The notes beneath the pieces were generated by a model. It did not search any database. It saw nothing but the letters and a program-made list of their open reading frames with translations, and was not told the DNA's origin. The position numbers and the translations under genes were made by a program. A stretch of DNA of 64,000 bases from Paucibacter sp. PLA-PC-4 (GTDB lineage: Bacteria > Pseudomonadota > Gammaproteobacteria > Burkholderiales > Burkholderiaceae_C), in the NCBI RefSeq assembly GCF_026241155.1, contig NZ_JAPFGP010000011.1, positions 124,001 to 188,000 on the forward strand. The letters are read 5' to 3'. Positions 53,556 to 62,771 of the stretch are shown piece by piece (positions within the stretch are counted from its first letter, which is position 1; each line of letters starts with the position of its first letter).

Positions 53556-53852
53556 CTAGGGCTGAGGCAGTTCGGGCAACGCGACGGGCGGACGACGCCG
53601 GCCGCGTTTCGGCGGTACAGGGAAAGCTACAGCCAGAGGGGCGGCCGGTACCGCGCGCTCGGCCCTTCGCCTAGCCGCTTGCTCAAGCGCCATTTCGTTG
53701 AGCCGCTGAATCGTTGCGCCGATCGGGAACACCCAGCTGCGTCCGAACTTCAAGCCGGGCAGTTCGCCGCTGAGCGCCCGCTGCGCGATTGTCAATTCGT
53801 CGCAGCCAAACACCTCTGCGAGTTGGCTGGCGCTAAAGACTAGGGTCTCCAT
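53556..53852 (-). CDS. Excisionase/HTH_17-like DNA-binding protein
   Basis: 98 aa. The first half is a MerR-like HTH of the excisionase type (METLVFSASQLAEVFGCDEL, TIAQRALSGELPGLKFGRSWVFP). A basic Pro/Arg tail (PPKRGRRRPPVALPELPQP) follows. It likely acts as recombination directionality factor or regulator of the integrative element. It is the last minus-strand gene of the replication-integration block, separated from the VapE gene by a non-coding region with iteron-like repeats. Confidence 0.75.
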   Translation of the reverse strand: METLVFSASQLAEVFGCDELTIAQRALSGELPGLKFGRSWVFPIGATIQRLNEMALEQAARRRAERAVPAAPLAVAFPVPPKRGRRRPPVALPELPQP

Positions 53853-53951
53853 GTCGCCAGTCTATAAACACGCTGGCTGCGCCGCTTGCCGGTATTTCCG
53901 AATAGCGTCGAATCTGTCGTAAATTTACCCACGGCAAGGCGAAATAGCGCA

Positions 53952-53967
53952 CTTCGTTTTAACGAAG
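53952..53967. promoter_or_regulatory. Perfect inverted repeat upstream of the excisionase-like gene
   Basis: CTTCGTTTTAACGAAG: 7-bp arms around TT, 100 bp upstream of the minus-strand start at 53852. Candidate operator or promoter element. Confidence 0.5.
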
Positions 53968-54116
53968 CTGTCCGGCCACAGAGGCTCAAAGCAGCCGCCG
54001 ACCCATCCGACCTTTGTCGATCCTTGATTTTCTACCTTTCTACACTGCACTCGCCCACGGCTGCTCAGCCGCTATTTATCGCCCTATTTTGTCTATCTCT
54101 CTTTTTAGAAAAGATA

Positions 54117-54186
54117 GGTCGGAAAGGTCGGGCATAGGAGAGGACTAGGGTCGGAGATTGGTCGCGGATCGGTCGGTACAGGTCGG
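54117..54186. repeat. Iteron-like GGTCGG repeats, candidate replication origin
   Basis: GGTCGG at 54117, 54126, 54149, 54171 and 54181, plus GGTCGC at 54160. Start-to-start distances are 9, 23, 11, 11 and 10 bp, close to whole helical turns. Immediately left is an AT-rich stretch (about 54070-54116). The array abuts the 3' end of the PrimPol-VapE gene. Such phased repeats beside an AT-rich segment are typical of initiator-binding origins. Confidence 0.6.
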
Positions 54187-54196
54187 CGCAATTCCG

Positions 54197-56392
54197 CTAT
54201 CCCTTGCTTTGAACCCAGGGCCTGCCTGTCATGCCGAACAGCCGGCCGTCCTTGCGTGTGTAGCCAAGCGAGCGAATAACGGCAGCGAGTCGGTTCCGGT
54301 CAGGCTTTGAGGCATGCGCAACAGAAAGCACGCCGGCACCCATGCCAACAGCCTCAGACGTAACTGGTCCCGGGTTCTTCGCCAGGAATGCCTCGACAGG
54401 CCCGGTCCAGGGGTCTAGTTCCTTGAACTTGTGGTGTTCATCCCGGGCAAGATCCTGGGCCTGCTGCCACTCGACGCCGTTGGCTTGGAAGCGCACGATC
54501 CCCTCGGCCCACAGCTGCTCGCAGTCACGCATGATTGCGTCGATATCGAGCGCCCCTACTTCAATCGGCAGCCAGCGCCGCTCCCCAGTCGGGTCATCGA
54601 GGAATTCTTGTTCGTTCGTCGTGCCAATGAATAGGCAGCGGCGGGGCAACCGGGCGGTGTCCTCCAGATACTTCGGAACAAACTCGTCCACCGCCCGCGC
54701 AACGAAGGACTTCAGGGCTCGCTGATCCTTGCCTCGCATCCCGCGCAGCTCCGGCATTTCCAGCAGAAGTTTGCCGCGAAGCTGTCGGATCAGGTCGACC
54801 TCGTCCCGCTCGAAATCTAGTTCGCCGAAGTGGTCGGGGCTTGGCGCCATGCTCATGACGGCGGTGCTCTTCCCGACGCCTTGCCCTCCCACAAGGATGG
54901 GCGCCATGTCGGCCTTGACGCCTGGGTGCATCAGCCGCCCGGCTAGTGCCGTCCAACAGTACGCGCCGACGGCCCGCGCATAGGGCGTGTCCGCCGCGCC
55001 CCAATATTTGACCGCGAAGGTATCGATGCGCGGCACGCGGTCCCAGCTCAGGCGGTTGCCCCAGTCGATGGCGGAATCGTGGGCGAACTCGCGAGCGCGG
55101 CGCGCCAAGGCGTCATGCATCGTCGCCTCCGCAATAGGCTTGAAGCCGCGAATCTGGAGGTATTCCCGCAGCTCGATGCTATCTTCGGGTTCCAGAACAC
55201 GAGGCGCCGTGGGACTGACATTCGGCAAGATGCGAGCATGTTGGCTGTCGGCGGCGAGCCACACCAGTTTGCGTCCAGTGAACTTGTCCAGGCCCACGAT
55301 CAGGCCCACCTCGTTAAGCGCCATTCGCACCCACTGCAACGCCGCACCGCCTCCGGCGAGTTGTGCCACGCTGAGGGTCAGCGCGGATACATCTGAAGCA
55401 GCAACGGGGCCGCCAGGGGCCGCCGGCACACCGGCAGGCCCTGGGGTGGCGGGAGCGGCCGGCGCGAGCGCCTGGGGGTCGCGATAGACCTCCCGGCATT
55501 GCTCGCAGGCGCCGGTGATCGTCCACTCGACCAGATACTGGTCGCGCTGGTCCCATTTGTCGCGCACCAGGGCGCTGCGGCGCATCAGCCGCTCAATGCG
55601 GGCCACGTCGCAGCCGGTCCAGAACGCCAGATGCTGGGCCAGGGCCATGTCGGCGCTGCTGGCGTCGTAGGCGCTGTTGCCGGTTTTGTCGGGGTAGGTT
55701 CTCGCCAGCGCGTCGACCGCGCCGTTCCAGAGGTCGGCGAACGTGGCCTTGCCGCCGAACACCGAGGCGTTGGAGCGCGAGGCCATCGCCCGGCGCACGA
55801 GCTCGTCGTCATCGGTCGGGCCCACCCAGTCAGCGCGCGGGCCTTCGTCCGGCACCTCGGCGCTGGCGGCTTTGGGCGGGAACAGCTTGGCGGCCACATC
55901 GGCGATGCCGGGGGCGCCGGGCACGATCTGGCCGACCGCGCGCGCCGTGTCGCCCAGCAGGATGAAGCGCTTGGAATCGTAGAGTTCCACGCCCAGCGCT
56001 ATGTTTTTGCTCGAGTGAGGCGGCACTGGGCCTTGACCCCAGATGTGCAGGCCACGACCCGACTGCGAGGTTTCAACCGCCGTCCCAGGCAGCGCAGCAC
56101 ACAGCTGCTGCGACAGCTGGGACCATTTGTCGTCGGGTTGCAAAGCGCCGTCGATGTCCAGACACCAGAAGGGGTCGGCGGCGGTCAGCACGAAGCCGAC
56201 GCCATAGGCAGAACCCCATGCGCGGGCTGCAGCGTCGGCTTCCGCCCAGGGCTGCCAATTGCGCGGATCGTGCGCGTTCACGCCGACCCGCCCGAGCGGC
56301 GACACGGGGATTTTTCCGTCGCGTTTGACCAGGATGAACTGGGGCAGGGCGGCCAGGGGCGCCAGCGGTCCGAGCGTATCTGTGATGCTCAT
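54197..56392 (-). CDS. PrimPol-VapE replication protein
   Basis: 731 aa. The N-terminal bifunctional primase/polymerase domain has catalytic aspartates in CLDIDGA (Asp79, Asp81) and conserved SGRGLHIWG and GVELYDSKRFILLGD. The C-terminal virulence-associated-E helicase has Walker A GGQGVGKSTAVM near residue 500, then KLLLEMPELRGMRGKDQRALKSFVAR and RRCLFIGTTNEQEFLDDPTGERRW. This fused architecture is common in phages, satellites and PICI-like islands and drives autonomous replication from a linked origin. Its start overlaps the tape-measure stop by 1 bp (TAATG), so the two are coupled. Confidence 0.92.
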   Translation of the reverse strand: MSITDTLGPLAPLAALPQFILVKRDGKIPVSPLGRVGVNAHDPRNWQPWAEADAAARAWGSAYGVGFVLTAADPFWCLDIDGALQPDDKWSQLSQQLCAALPGTAVETSQSGRGLHIWGQGPVPPHSSKNIALGVELYDSKRFILLGDTARAVGQIVPGAPGIADVAAKLFPPKAASAEVPDEGPRADWVGPTDDDELVRRAMASRSNASVFGGKATFADLWNGAVDALARTYPDKTGNSAYDASSADMALAQHLAFWTGCDVARIERLMRRSALVRDKWDQRDQYLVEWTITGACEQCREVYRDPQALAPAAPATPGPAGVPAAPGGPVAASDVSALTLSVAQLAGGGAALQWVRMALNEVGLIVGLDKFTGRKLVWLAADSQHARILPNVSPTAPRVLEPEDSIELREYLQIRGFKPIAEATMHDALARRAREFAHDSAIDWGNRLSWDRVPRIDTFAVKYWGAADTPYARAVGAYCWTALAGRLMHPGVKADMAPILVGGQGVGKSTAVMSMAPSPDHFGELDFERDEVDLIRQLRGKLLLEMPELRGMRGKDQRALKSFVARAVDEFVPKYLEDTARLPRRCLFIGTTNEQEFLDDPTGERRWLPIEVGALDIDAIMRDCEQLWAEGIVRFQANGVEWQQAQDLARDEHHKFKELDPWTGPVEAFLAKNPGPVTSEAVGMGAGVLSVAHASKPDRNRLAAVIRSLGYTRKDGRLFGMTGRPWVQSKG

Positions 56393-59300
56393 TACATGGC
56401 CCTCCCCATGTCGTCTTCGAGACGCCTGAAAAGATCCGCCAGCTTGTCGGCGTCCGATGCAGTCGCGGTGTCGATCGAAGTGCGGCGATTGCCCAGGTTC
56501 ACATTCACCGTGTACGAGGTGCTGCTGGCCGCAGGCGAGGCAGTGGGGTTAGTCGACTTCTTCGGCACCAGGCCGGCACCGGAAGCCGCGCTTTCCAGCT
56601 GCTCGACGATGGCGCGCAGGCGGTTGACCCAGGCCGAGTCGTCGCGCCGACCCTCCAGCGACACGGAGCCGGGTGCGCCGAGCCGCGCGTTGGCCTGGGC
56701 CACTTCCAGCGCCTTGCGCGCGCCGGCCAGATCCTCGGCCGTCAGCTGACCCAGCTGGGCCCGGCGCTGCAGGTCGAACACGTAGGACGCATCTACAGCG
56801 CCGCCCAGCTGCTGGCGCGGCTGCAGGCCGGCGTTGAACGAGCCCATGCCCGAGCCGTCGATCTCGCCGGCCGTGGCGCTATTCCCCGGCCCCGGGGCAC
56901 CTTTGACTCGGGTGCCTCCGTTCGCGTTGGCGCCGCCGCCCCCACCGGAGTTACCGACAGCCAGGCGCTGGCGCAGCGCTTCGGTTTCGGCCTGCTTGAC
57001 CTTCACGACAGCGCCATTTGCCTTGGCCTCGGCCTCCATAGCTTCAGCAATCTTGATGCGCAATAGCAGTTCGCGCTCTTTCTCGGGGGGCAGGTTTTGC
57101 GTATCGCGCAGCTCGGCCTCTGCAGCCTCTTTGCGCAGGCGGGCCTCTTCCACCTTCTGAGTCGCACGGTCCTTGGAAAGCAATATCTCCAGTTCCTTCT
57201 GTTTCATGACCTCGCGCGACGCCGTCAGCTCGTCGCCTCGGGCCGAGGCCAGAATCTCAGACGCCCTCGACTCGTCCAGCTGGGCCTGGATACCGGCACG
57301 TCTTATCTGGTGGTCCAGCTTCTGGATCTGAATCGAGTGCTCGACGGCGCGCGCCGTGTCGGACACAGCGTCCTTCAACAAGCCCTGCGCGCGGGCCAGT
57401 GCTTCGGTGGCCAGGCGCACGTCGTCCTTCGTGGCCTTGTCGCGACCGAACGCTCGGATCATGGCGTCCAGTTCGAGCTGGGCCTGTTGCACGGCCGCGC
57501 GGTATTCGACTAGGCGACCGGAGTTGTCGCGCAGAGACAGCGCCTGGACGTCCAGCGCTGCGGCGTGGACGCGCGCGGCGTCGGCCTGCTGGCGCGTCTT
57601 CTCGGCGTCGGCTTCCTTGCCGGCAAGGTCCTGCTTCAGGTCAGCAAGACGTTTCTTGGTGGCCTCGTCCAGCCGGTTCTCGGCCGTAGCTCGGGCCTCC
57701 AGCGCCTCGATGCTGGAGCGCAGCACGGTGGCGACACGGGCGTCCGTGTCGGCCTGGGCCTGCAGCGCGTCAGCGTAGCGGTCGGCGGCGGCGCTCGCGG
57801 CGTCTTTGGCAGCTTTCTCGTCGCCGCTGATCGCGATGATCTCTGCGGCAGCAGCGGCCTCGGTTTTCTTGGCCTCGGTCAGCTTGCCGGCGACGGTGGC
57901 GGCCTTCTCCGCGGCGCTCAGCTGCTGGCCCATGGCCACGGACAGCTTGACCCACGAGTCGCCCGATTCCGCTGCGGCGGTACCGGCGGCAGTTGTGCCG
58001 GCGGCGGCAGCGTCGGAGGCTTGCGCCACGGCAGCGACGCGGTCCGCCAGGGTGGTGACGGCTGGCGTCGCGCCGGCTGCGGCGGTACCGGAGTCCCCGA
58101 TGCGGCTGGCGAGGTTGGCCAGCTTGGCGGTGGACTCTTGCTCGATGCGGGCGAGCTCGTCGTTGAGCAGAGAGAAGTCGCGGTTGACGATTGCGGCCAC
58201 GGTCGCGCCGATCTGGCGACCGGTGACGGTGAACGACTCGCCAATGAGCGCAGCTCCGAACGCCACCCGCTGCACCGCGCCTGAAAGCACGTCCAGCACG
58301 AAGGCAGCGCCCTGACCGAACGCGCCGCCGGTCAGGATCGTGGACGCCTCCAAGACGACGTTCTTCAGGCGGTTGAACTCGGCGACCAGACCGGTGACGC
58401 CCTGCCCGTCCTTGGGTGCCAGCTGCACCAGCGCGTCGGCCAGGGCCGGCAGCGCGTCACTGGCCAGCAGGTTGCCCGACTCGACCAGCTTGCCCAGTTC
58501 CTGCTCGGTCAGGCCCAGGCCCTTGGCCATGAGCGCCAGCGCGCCGGGCAGCGCGTCGCCCAGCTGGCCGCGCAGCTCTTCCATCTGCACGGTGCCCTTG
58601 CTGGCCATCTGGCCCAGGGCGCCCAGGATGCGAGTCGTCTGGTCCGAGGACAGGCCCAGGTTGCCGGCCGCCAGCGCAGTGTTCTCGAACACGCGGTTGA
58701 CGGTGGCCAGCGGCACGCCGGAATTGACGGCTGCGGCGGCGAACTTGGAATAGCTGTCGCCGACCTGGCTGAACGCCTGGCCCGAGCGCTGCGCAACTCC
58801 CCGTAGGAATTCGATCTCGCGCGCGGCCGCTGATGAGCTACCCAGAACCGTAGTCAGCACCCGGTTCATGCGCTCCAGCTCAATCGTGGCGTCGATCACC
58901 GGCTTGACGGCCACGCCCACGGTGGCGATGGCTGCGCCCAGCGCGCCGAAGCGGTTGATCAGATCGCCGACGCTGCTCGAGATCCGCTCGAACGCGCCGG
59001 GCAGCGACGGGATCGTGGCGGCCTCGCGCTTGAGCTGGGCCAGTCGGACCTGCGCGCTGCTGGTGGCGCGCGCCAGGTCATCGGCGCCGATTGCGCCGGC
59101 GCGGTACTGGCGCTGCAGCAGGCCCAGGGACTCGCCCAGGCGGAACACTTCGTCGTCGATGGACTTCAGCGAGCGCACGCCGGTCTGGCCGAACGCATCG
59201 CGCAGTGCGTCCTCAGCGCGTTTGGCGGCAGCGGCCAGGTCGATCAGCTCTTGCTGAGCGCGCTGCTCGGCGGCGGCCAGCTGGTCGAAGGACTCAGCCC

Positions 59301-60351
59301 AGAAACGCACGCGGTCGGCGTTCCCGCTGGCGGCCAGCGCGGCTTCATTGGCTTTCGTCGCAGCCGCAGCCGTGGCGTTGAGCGCAGCCGCACCCTCGCG
59401 CTCCGCGGCGATCTGCTGCTCGGCCCAGACCACGCCCTCGCGCTTGGCACGGTTGTAACTCTCGCTGGCCTGCTCTGCCTCGCGGATCGCGGCCAGTTCT
59501 GCGGCCAGGGCCTGCCGGCCACGCTCCAATTGCTCAGCCTTGCCCTGGGCCAGCTGAATCGCTTCGCGGTCAGCTTCGGACTGTGCGCGGATCGCGGCGG
59601 TGCGCTGGTCGGCCACGCTGCCCACCAGCTGCTGCTGGACCTGAAGCAGGCGCTGCTCGGCCGCTGCCACGTCGCTGATGTCAGCACCCAGGGACTCGGC
59701 TGCGGCGCCGGCCTGCTGCATGGCGCTGCGGTGTTCCTGCAGCGAGGCGGCAGCGTCGGATGCGGCACGCGCGGCGCGGTTGTAGCTCTTCTCCAGCGCC
59801 GTCTCGGCGGTCTCGGCCGCTCTGACCGCATCGTTCGAGTCGTTGAGTGCTTGGCGCTTCTGGTACAGCGCGTCCTTCGCGGCCACGATGCCGTTCTTGA
59901 AGGCTTGCGACTGGCTGATGTAGCTGGCCTGCTCGCGCTCGGCGCGGGTGTATTGGGCGTTCAGCTGTTCCAGGCCGAGCCGCTGGCCCTGCAGCGCGTC
60001 CTGCGCGGCGCGGTATTCGGTCTTGGCCCGGGCCTGCGCTTCGGTGGCCTGCTGCACAGCGCTGCGCTGGGCGTCGAGCTTGGTGCGCAGTTCTTCTGCG
60101 GCTGCAGCGGCGGTGCGCTGGCTGGCGCCAAGGTCTTCGACCTCAGCCGATAGTTGCTTGAAGGTCTGGAGCTGGCCGGCCTGGGCCGCGAGACGGTCCA
60201 GTTCGTTGGCGAGTTGCTGGTAGGCGGGCGCGGCATCCCCGCCGCGCTTGGCGAGCGTGAGGACTTCCCGCGACAGCGAGCGCAGTGCCTCTTCGCCGGT
60301 CGTCTTGATGCCGACGCCAAGCGTTACGTCGCGTGTGGTCTTCTGATTCAT
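56392..60351 (-). CDS. Phage tail tape measure protein
   Basis: 1319 aa from the ATG at 60351 (MNQKTTRDVTLGVGIKTTGEEAL). A long Ala/Glu/Gln-rich coiled coil (about 60-480) precedes the tape-measure core domain (LERMNRVLTTVLGSSSAAAREIEFLRGVAQ, then RILGALGQMASKGTVQMEELRGQLGDALPGAL). Hydrophobic stretches and more coiled coil follow. The C-terminus SYTVNVNLGNRRTSIDTATASDADKLADLFRRLEDDMGRAM is characteristic of siphophage tape measures. It would set tail length and occupy the tail tube. No other structural gene (capsid, portal, terminase, tube, tip) is present in the window, so it is not part of a normal prophage module. Confidence 0.92.
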   Translation of the reverse strand: MNQKTTRDVTLGVGIKTTGEEALRSLSREVLTLAKRGGDAAPAYQQLANELDRLAAQAGQLQTFKQLSAEVEDLGASQRTAAAAAEELRTKLDAQRSAVQQATEAQARAKTEYRAAQDALQGQRLGLEQLNAQYTRAEREQASYISQSQAFKNGIVAAKDALYQKRQALNDSNDAVRAAETAETALEKSYNRAARAASDAAASLQEHRSAMQQAGAAAESLGADISDVAAAEQRLLQVQQQLVGSVADQRTAAIRAQSEADREAIQLAQGKAEQLERGRQALAAELAAIREAEQASESYNRAKREGVVWAEQQIAAEREGAAALNATAAAATKANEAALAASGNADRVRFWAESFDQLAAAEQRAQQELIDLAAAAKRAEDALRDAFGQTGVRSLKSIDDEVFRLGESLGLLQRQYRAGAIGADDLARATSSAQVRLAQLKREAATIPSLPGAFERISSSVGDLINRFGALGAAIATVGVAVKPVIDATIELERMNRVLTTVLGSSSAAAREIEFLRGVAQRSGQAFSQVGDSYSKFAAAAVNSGVPLATVNRVFENTALAAGNLGLSSDQTTRILGALGQMASKGTVQMEELRGQLGDALPGALALMAKGLGLTEQELGKLVESGNLLASDALPALADALVQLAPKDGQGVTGLVAEFNRLKNVVLEASTILTGGAFGQGAAFVLDVLSGAVQRVAFGAALIGESFTVTGRQIGATVAAIVNRDFSLLNDELARIEQESTAKLANLASRIGDSGTAAAGATPAVTTLADRVAAVAQASDAAAAGTTAAGTAAAESGDSWVKLSVAMGQQLSAAEKAATVAGKLTEAKKTEAAAAAEIIAISGDEKAAKDAASAAADRYADALQAQADTDARVATVLRSSIEALEARATAENRLDEATKKRLADLKQDLAGKEADAEKTRQQADAARVHAAALDVQALSLRDNSGRLVEYRAAVQQAQLELDAMIRAFGRDKATKDDVRLATEALARAQGLLKDAVSDTARAVEHSIQIQKLDHQIRRAGIQAQLDESRASEILASARGDELTASREVMKQKELEILLSKDRATQKVEEARLRKEAAEAELRDTQNLPPEKERELLLRIKIAEAMEAEAKANGAVVKVKQAETEALRQRLAVGNSGGGGGANANGGTRVKGAPGPGNSATAGEIDGSGMGSFNAGLQPRQQLGGAVDASYVFDLQRRAQLGQLTAEDLAGARKALEVAQANARLGAPGSVSLEGRRDDSAWVNRLRAIVEQLESAASGAGLVPKKSTNPTASPAASSTSYTVNVNLGNRRTSIDTATASDADKLADLFRRLEDDMGRAM

Positions 60352-60464
60352 GGAATTGCTCCCGATGCATTGGGGTGCGCGACGGGCTCGCAGAAGGGCG
60401 AGCGAGGCCATCCGCCGGCACAGATAGCGCCAGCGTGTCGCGACTTAGGTTCGGTGGTGCGGTT

Positions 60465-60953
60465 TCAGCCGCGAGGAATTCGGCCTAGAGCGAACCAGCG
60501 CATATCCGTAGGCTTCGCGCGCGCCGGTAGAGGAACACGGGCACGGACGATCAGCTGCTCGCGAACGATGGGCACATGATCCACCTCGCGCCCTGCAACG
60601 CGCTCGATGAACCGATGCAGTTCGTCGTAAGTGGCTGGCACCGGCAGTTTGTTGGCTTTGCAGGCCTCGCGGATGGCCCACAACGGCCCGCCCTCGCGCA
60701 GGCTCAAGCAGAGTCGCTGGCGCAAGTCGGGATCGCGGGCGACGCGAGGGCCGCAGACCGTGCAAAGAGCAGCCGTATGCGGTCCAGTCGATAGCCCGCC
60801 TGACGGCATCGGAACCCCGCAGACGTCACAGAAGCAGAGTGCTTTCCCGCGCGCGAGATTGCCCGTATAGTTGGACTGTTCGTTGGATTTACCTGAGCCT
60901 CCACGCCGCTGCAACGGCTGGGGGCTCGCTACTTTCAGGCGGCGCCTTTTCAT
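60465..60953 (-). CDS. Zinc-finger hypothetical protein of the satellite-like island
   Basis: 162 aa from the ATG at 60953, overlapping the AlpA-like stop by 4 bp. A basic N-terminus (MKRRRLKVASPQPLQRRGG) is followed by a two-pair zinc site: CFCDVCG, then CTVCGPRVARD. A helical second half follows. Probably nucleic-acid binding; family unknown. It sits between the regulator and the tape-measure gene. Confidence 0.72.
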   Translation of the reverse strand: MKRRRLKVASPQPLQRRGGSGKSNEQSNYTGNLARGKALCFCDVCGVPMPSGGLSTGPHTAALCTVCGPRVARDPDLRQRLCLSLREGGPLWAIREACKANKLPVPATYDELHRFIERVAGREVDHVPIVREQLIVRARVPLPARAKPTDMRWFALGRIPRG

Positions 60954-61243
60954 TTGGCCTCCTGCGTTTGCTGGCGTTCCAAGTATTCCTGGACGACAGA
61001 CACGGGCCAGCGCGAGCACCGGCTCGAATATCGAAGGGGCTGGGGGAAAACTCCCGCCGCGACTGCTGCATAGAGCTTGCTCTTTGACCACGCTAATGTC
61101 GCGCAGATCGTTTTCGCATCTACTTGAACGTGCTGCGCCAACGAATCCGGTATGGTCACTTTCTGCGCGGCGCGGGGTCGGGCGCTGCGGGGGGGCCAGA
61201 GCGCTTCTATCACTCGGGTGCGTATCTGCGGTGCGGATTTCAT
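60950..61243 (-). CDS. AlpA-like transcriptional regulator
   Basis: 97 aa from the ATG at 61243. The C-terminal half is an AlpA/MerR-like HTH: WSKSKLYAAVAAGVFPQPLRY then SRCSRWPVSVVQEYLERQ. AlpA proteins activate integrase or excision genes of P4-like elements. First gene of the minus-strand block; its upstream region has an inverted repeat and a direct repeat. Confidence 0.75.
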   Translation of the reverse strand: MKSAPQIRTRVIEALWPPRSARPRAAQKVTIPDSLAQHVQVDAKTICATLAWSKSKLYAAVAAGVFPQPLRYSSRCSRWPVSVVQEYLERQQTQEAK

Positions 61244-61485
61244 GGGAGTTAGCCGTAGCGGTGAGGACAAGTAAATGTGACCCGCCCCCTCCTGAATGTC
61301 ACACCACCGCGTTTCGTTTTATTTCTGCCTGCCGCCCTAACCGGACCGTCAAATCGAGCTCGAACGCTGCGGGCAATTGAGCGCGCAGCGTCGGACTGGG
61401 TAGCTACCCCGGCGCGTTTCGTTTTTCCGCGATTTCTACGGGCAATCGCGCCCGCTTCCACCCATGGGCGAGTGCCCGCGCGTCC
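61244..61485. promoter_or_regulatory. Control region of the satellite-like operon
   Basis: Contains the inverted repeat TGTGAC (61276-61281) / GTCACA (61298-61303), 33-60 bp upstream of the AlpA-like start. A 13-bp direct repeat CGCGTTTCGTTTT lies at 61308-61320 and 61413-61425, start-to-start 105 bp (ten helical turns). These suggest operator sites and possible looping between the integrase 3' end and the AlpA promoter. Confidence 0.6.
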
Positions 61486-62748
61486 CTATGCAGCCTTGAT
61501 CTGCACAACATTAGCGCCTATCCGCAGCCTGTCCAGGTAGTCGGCCCAGGTCTGCATCAGCTCGCAGCGCTTCACCATGTATTCGGCCCGGTCATAGGCG
61601 CCACCCAGCGGACCGGCCTTGCCGTGCGCCAGTTGGGCCTCGATCACATCGGGGTCAATGCCGGCGATGTTCTCCACCATGATGGTGCGGGCCATGGCCC
61701 GGAAGCCGTGGGCGGTCATGTCGTCGCCGCTATAGCCCATGCCGCGCAGGGCGGCATTCACGGTGTTCTCGCTCATGGGCTTCTCGCCCGTGCGGATGCT
61801 GGGGAACACGTAGCGGCCATGACCGGTCAGCGGCTGCAGATCCCGAAGGGCCTCGACCGCCTGCCGGGCAAGCGGCACCAGATGAGGCCGACCATTGAGC
61901 TTGCCGCCCTTGGTGCGCTTCATGGCCTCGGCCGGGATCGTCAGCATGCAGCCGTCCAGATCGACCCAGGCCCATTCAAGCGCCCGGATGTTGCCAGGGC
62001 GCTGGAACAGCAGCGCCGACAGCAGCAACGCGGCCCGCGTGGCCGGCATGCCCTGATAGCTGGCAATGCCGCGCAGCAGCTCGCCGGCCCTGGCCGGGCT
62101 CAGCACAGCCGCCATGTGCTTGACGGTGTGGCGCTTGAATGCGTCCGTCAGCTCCCGCGCCGGGTTGCTTTCGCATTTGCCCGTCTGGATGCCGTACTTG
62201 AATACCTGGCTGGAGAAGCCGCGTAGGTCGCTGACCATCTGCAGCGCCCCTCGGGCCTCCACCTTGCGCAGCGTGGCCAGCAGCACGGGCGCCGTCACAT
62301 CCCGCAGCGGCAGCGACCCCAACCACGGGAAAAGGTCTTTCTCGCAGCACCGCAGCCACTGGTTTGCGTGGGCGTCACTCCAGCCGCCTGCTTTGGCCTG
62401 GTGGAACTCGCGGGCCACACCCTCGAACGTGAGCGCGGCCGAGGCTTGCTCGGTGACTTTGGCAATCAGGCGTTTCTGTATCGGGTCGGCACCGGTCTGG
62501 TGGACACGCCGGGCCTCATCCCTGGCCAGCCGCGCCGCCTTCAGCGTCATCTCGACCTTGGCACTGCCTGGCTTGGTGTAGTGCCCCAGGGCCATGACGC
62601 GCAGCTTGTCGGCAGTACGGTACTTCCAGAACCAGCGCTTGGCGCCGTTCGGTGTGACTTCGAGGTACAGCCCCCCGGAGTCGACTTTGCGAACGCGGCG
62701 CTTATCTGCAGGGCAAGAGGCATTGCGGCAGTCGGCGTCGGTCAGCAT
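61486..62748 (-). CDS. int: P4-type tyrosine integrase (intact)
   Basis: 420 aa. N-terminal DUF4102 arm-binding domain (MLTDADCRNASCPADKRRVRKVDSGG, then YLEVTPNGAKRWFWKYR). Core-binding region around WLRCCEKDLFPWLGSLPLRDVTAP. Catalytic domain with Arg in RPGNIRALEW, the HGFRAMART box and the nucleophile tyrosine probably in DRAEYMVKR. All tyrosine-recombinase boxes appear present. It lies 210 bp from the 3' end of tRNA-Arg(CCT), its likely attachment target. A truncated paralogue is at 48747-49237. Confidence 0.93.
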   Translation of the reverse strand: MLTDADCRNASCPADKRRVRKVDSGGLYLEVTPNGAKRWFWKYRTADKLRVMALGHYTKPGSAKVEMTLKAARLARDEARRVHQTGADPIQKRLIAKVTEQASAALTFEGVAREFHQAKAGGWSDAHANQWLRCCEKDLFPWLGSLPLRDVTAPVLLATLRKVEARGALQMVSDLRGFSSQVFKYGIQTGKCESNPARELTDAFKRHTVKHMAAVLSPARAGELLRGIASYQGMPATRAALLLSALLFQRPGNIRALEWAWVDLDGCMLTIPAEAMKRTKGGKLNGRPHLVPLARQAVEALRDLQPLTGHGRYVFPSIRTGEKPMSENTVNAALRGMGYSGDDMTAHGFRAMARTIMVENIAGIDPDVIEAQLAHGKAGPLGGAYDRAEYMVKRCELMQTWADYLDRLRIGANVVQIKAA

Positions 62749-62771
62749 GACTTCTCCCGGGGTCAGGGTTT

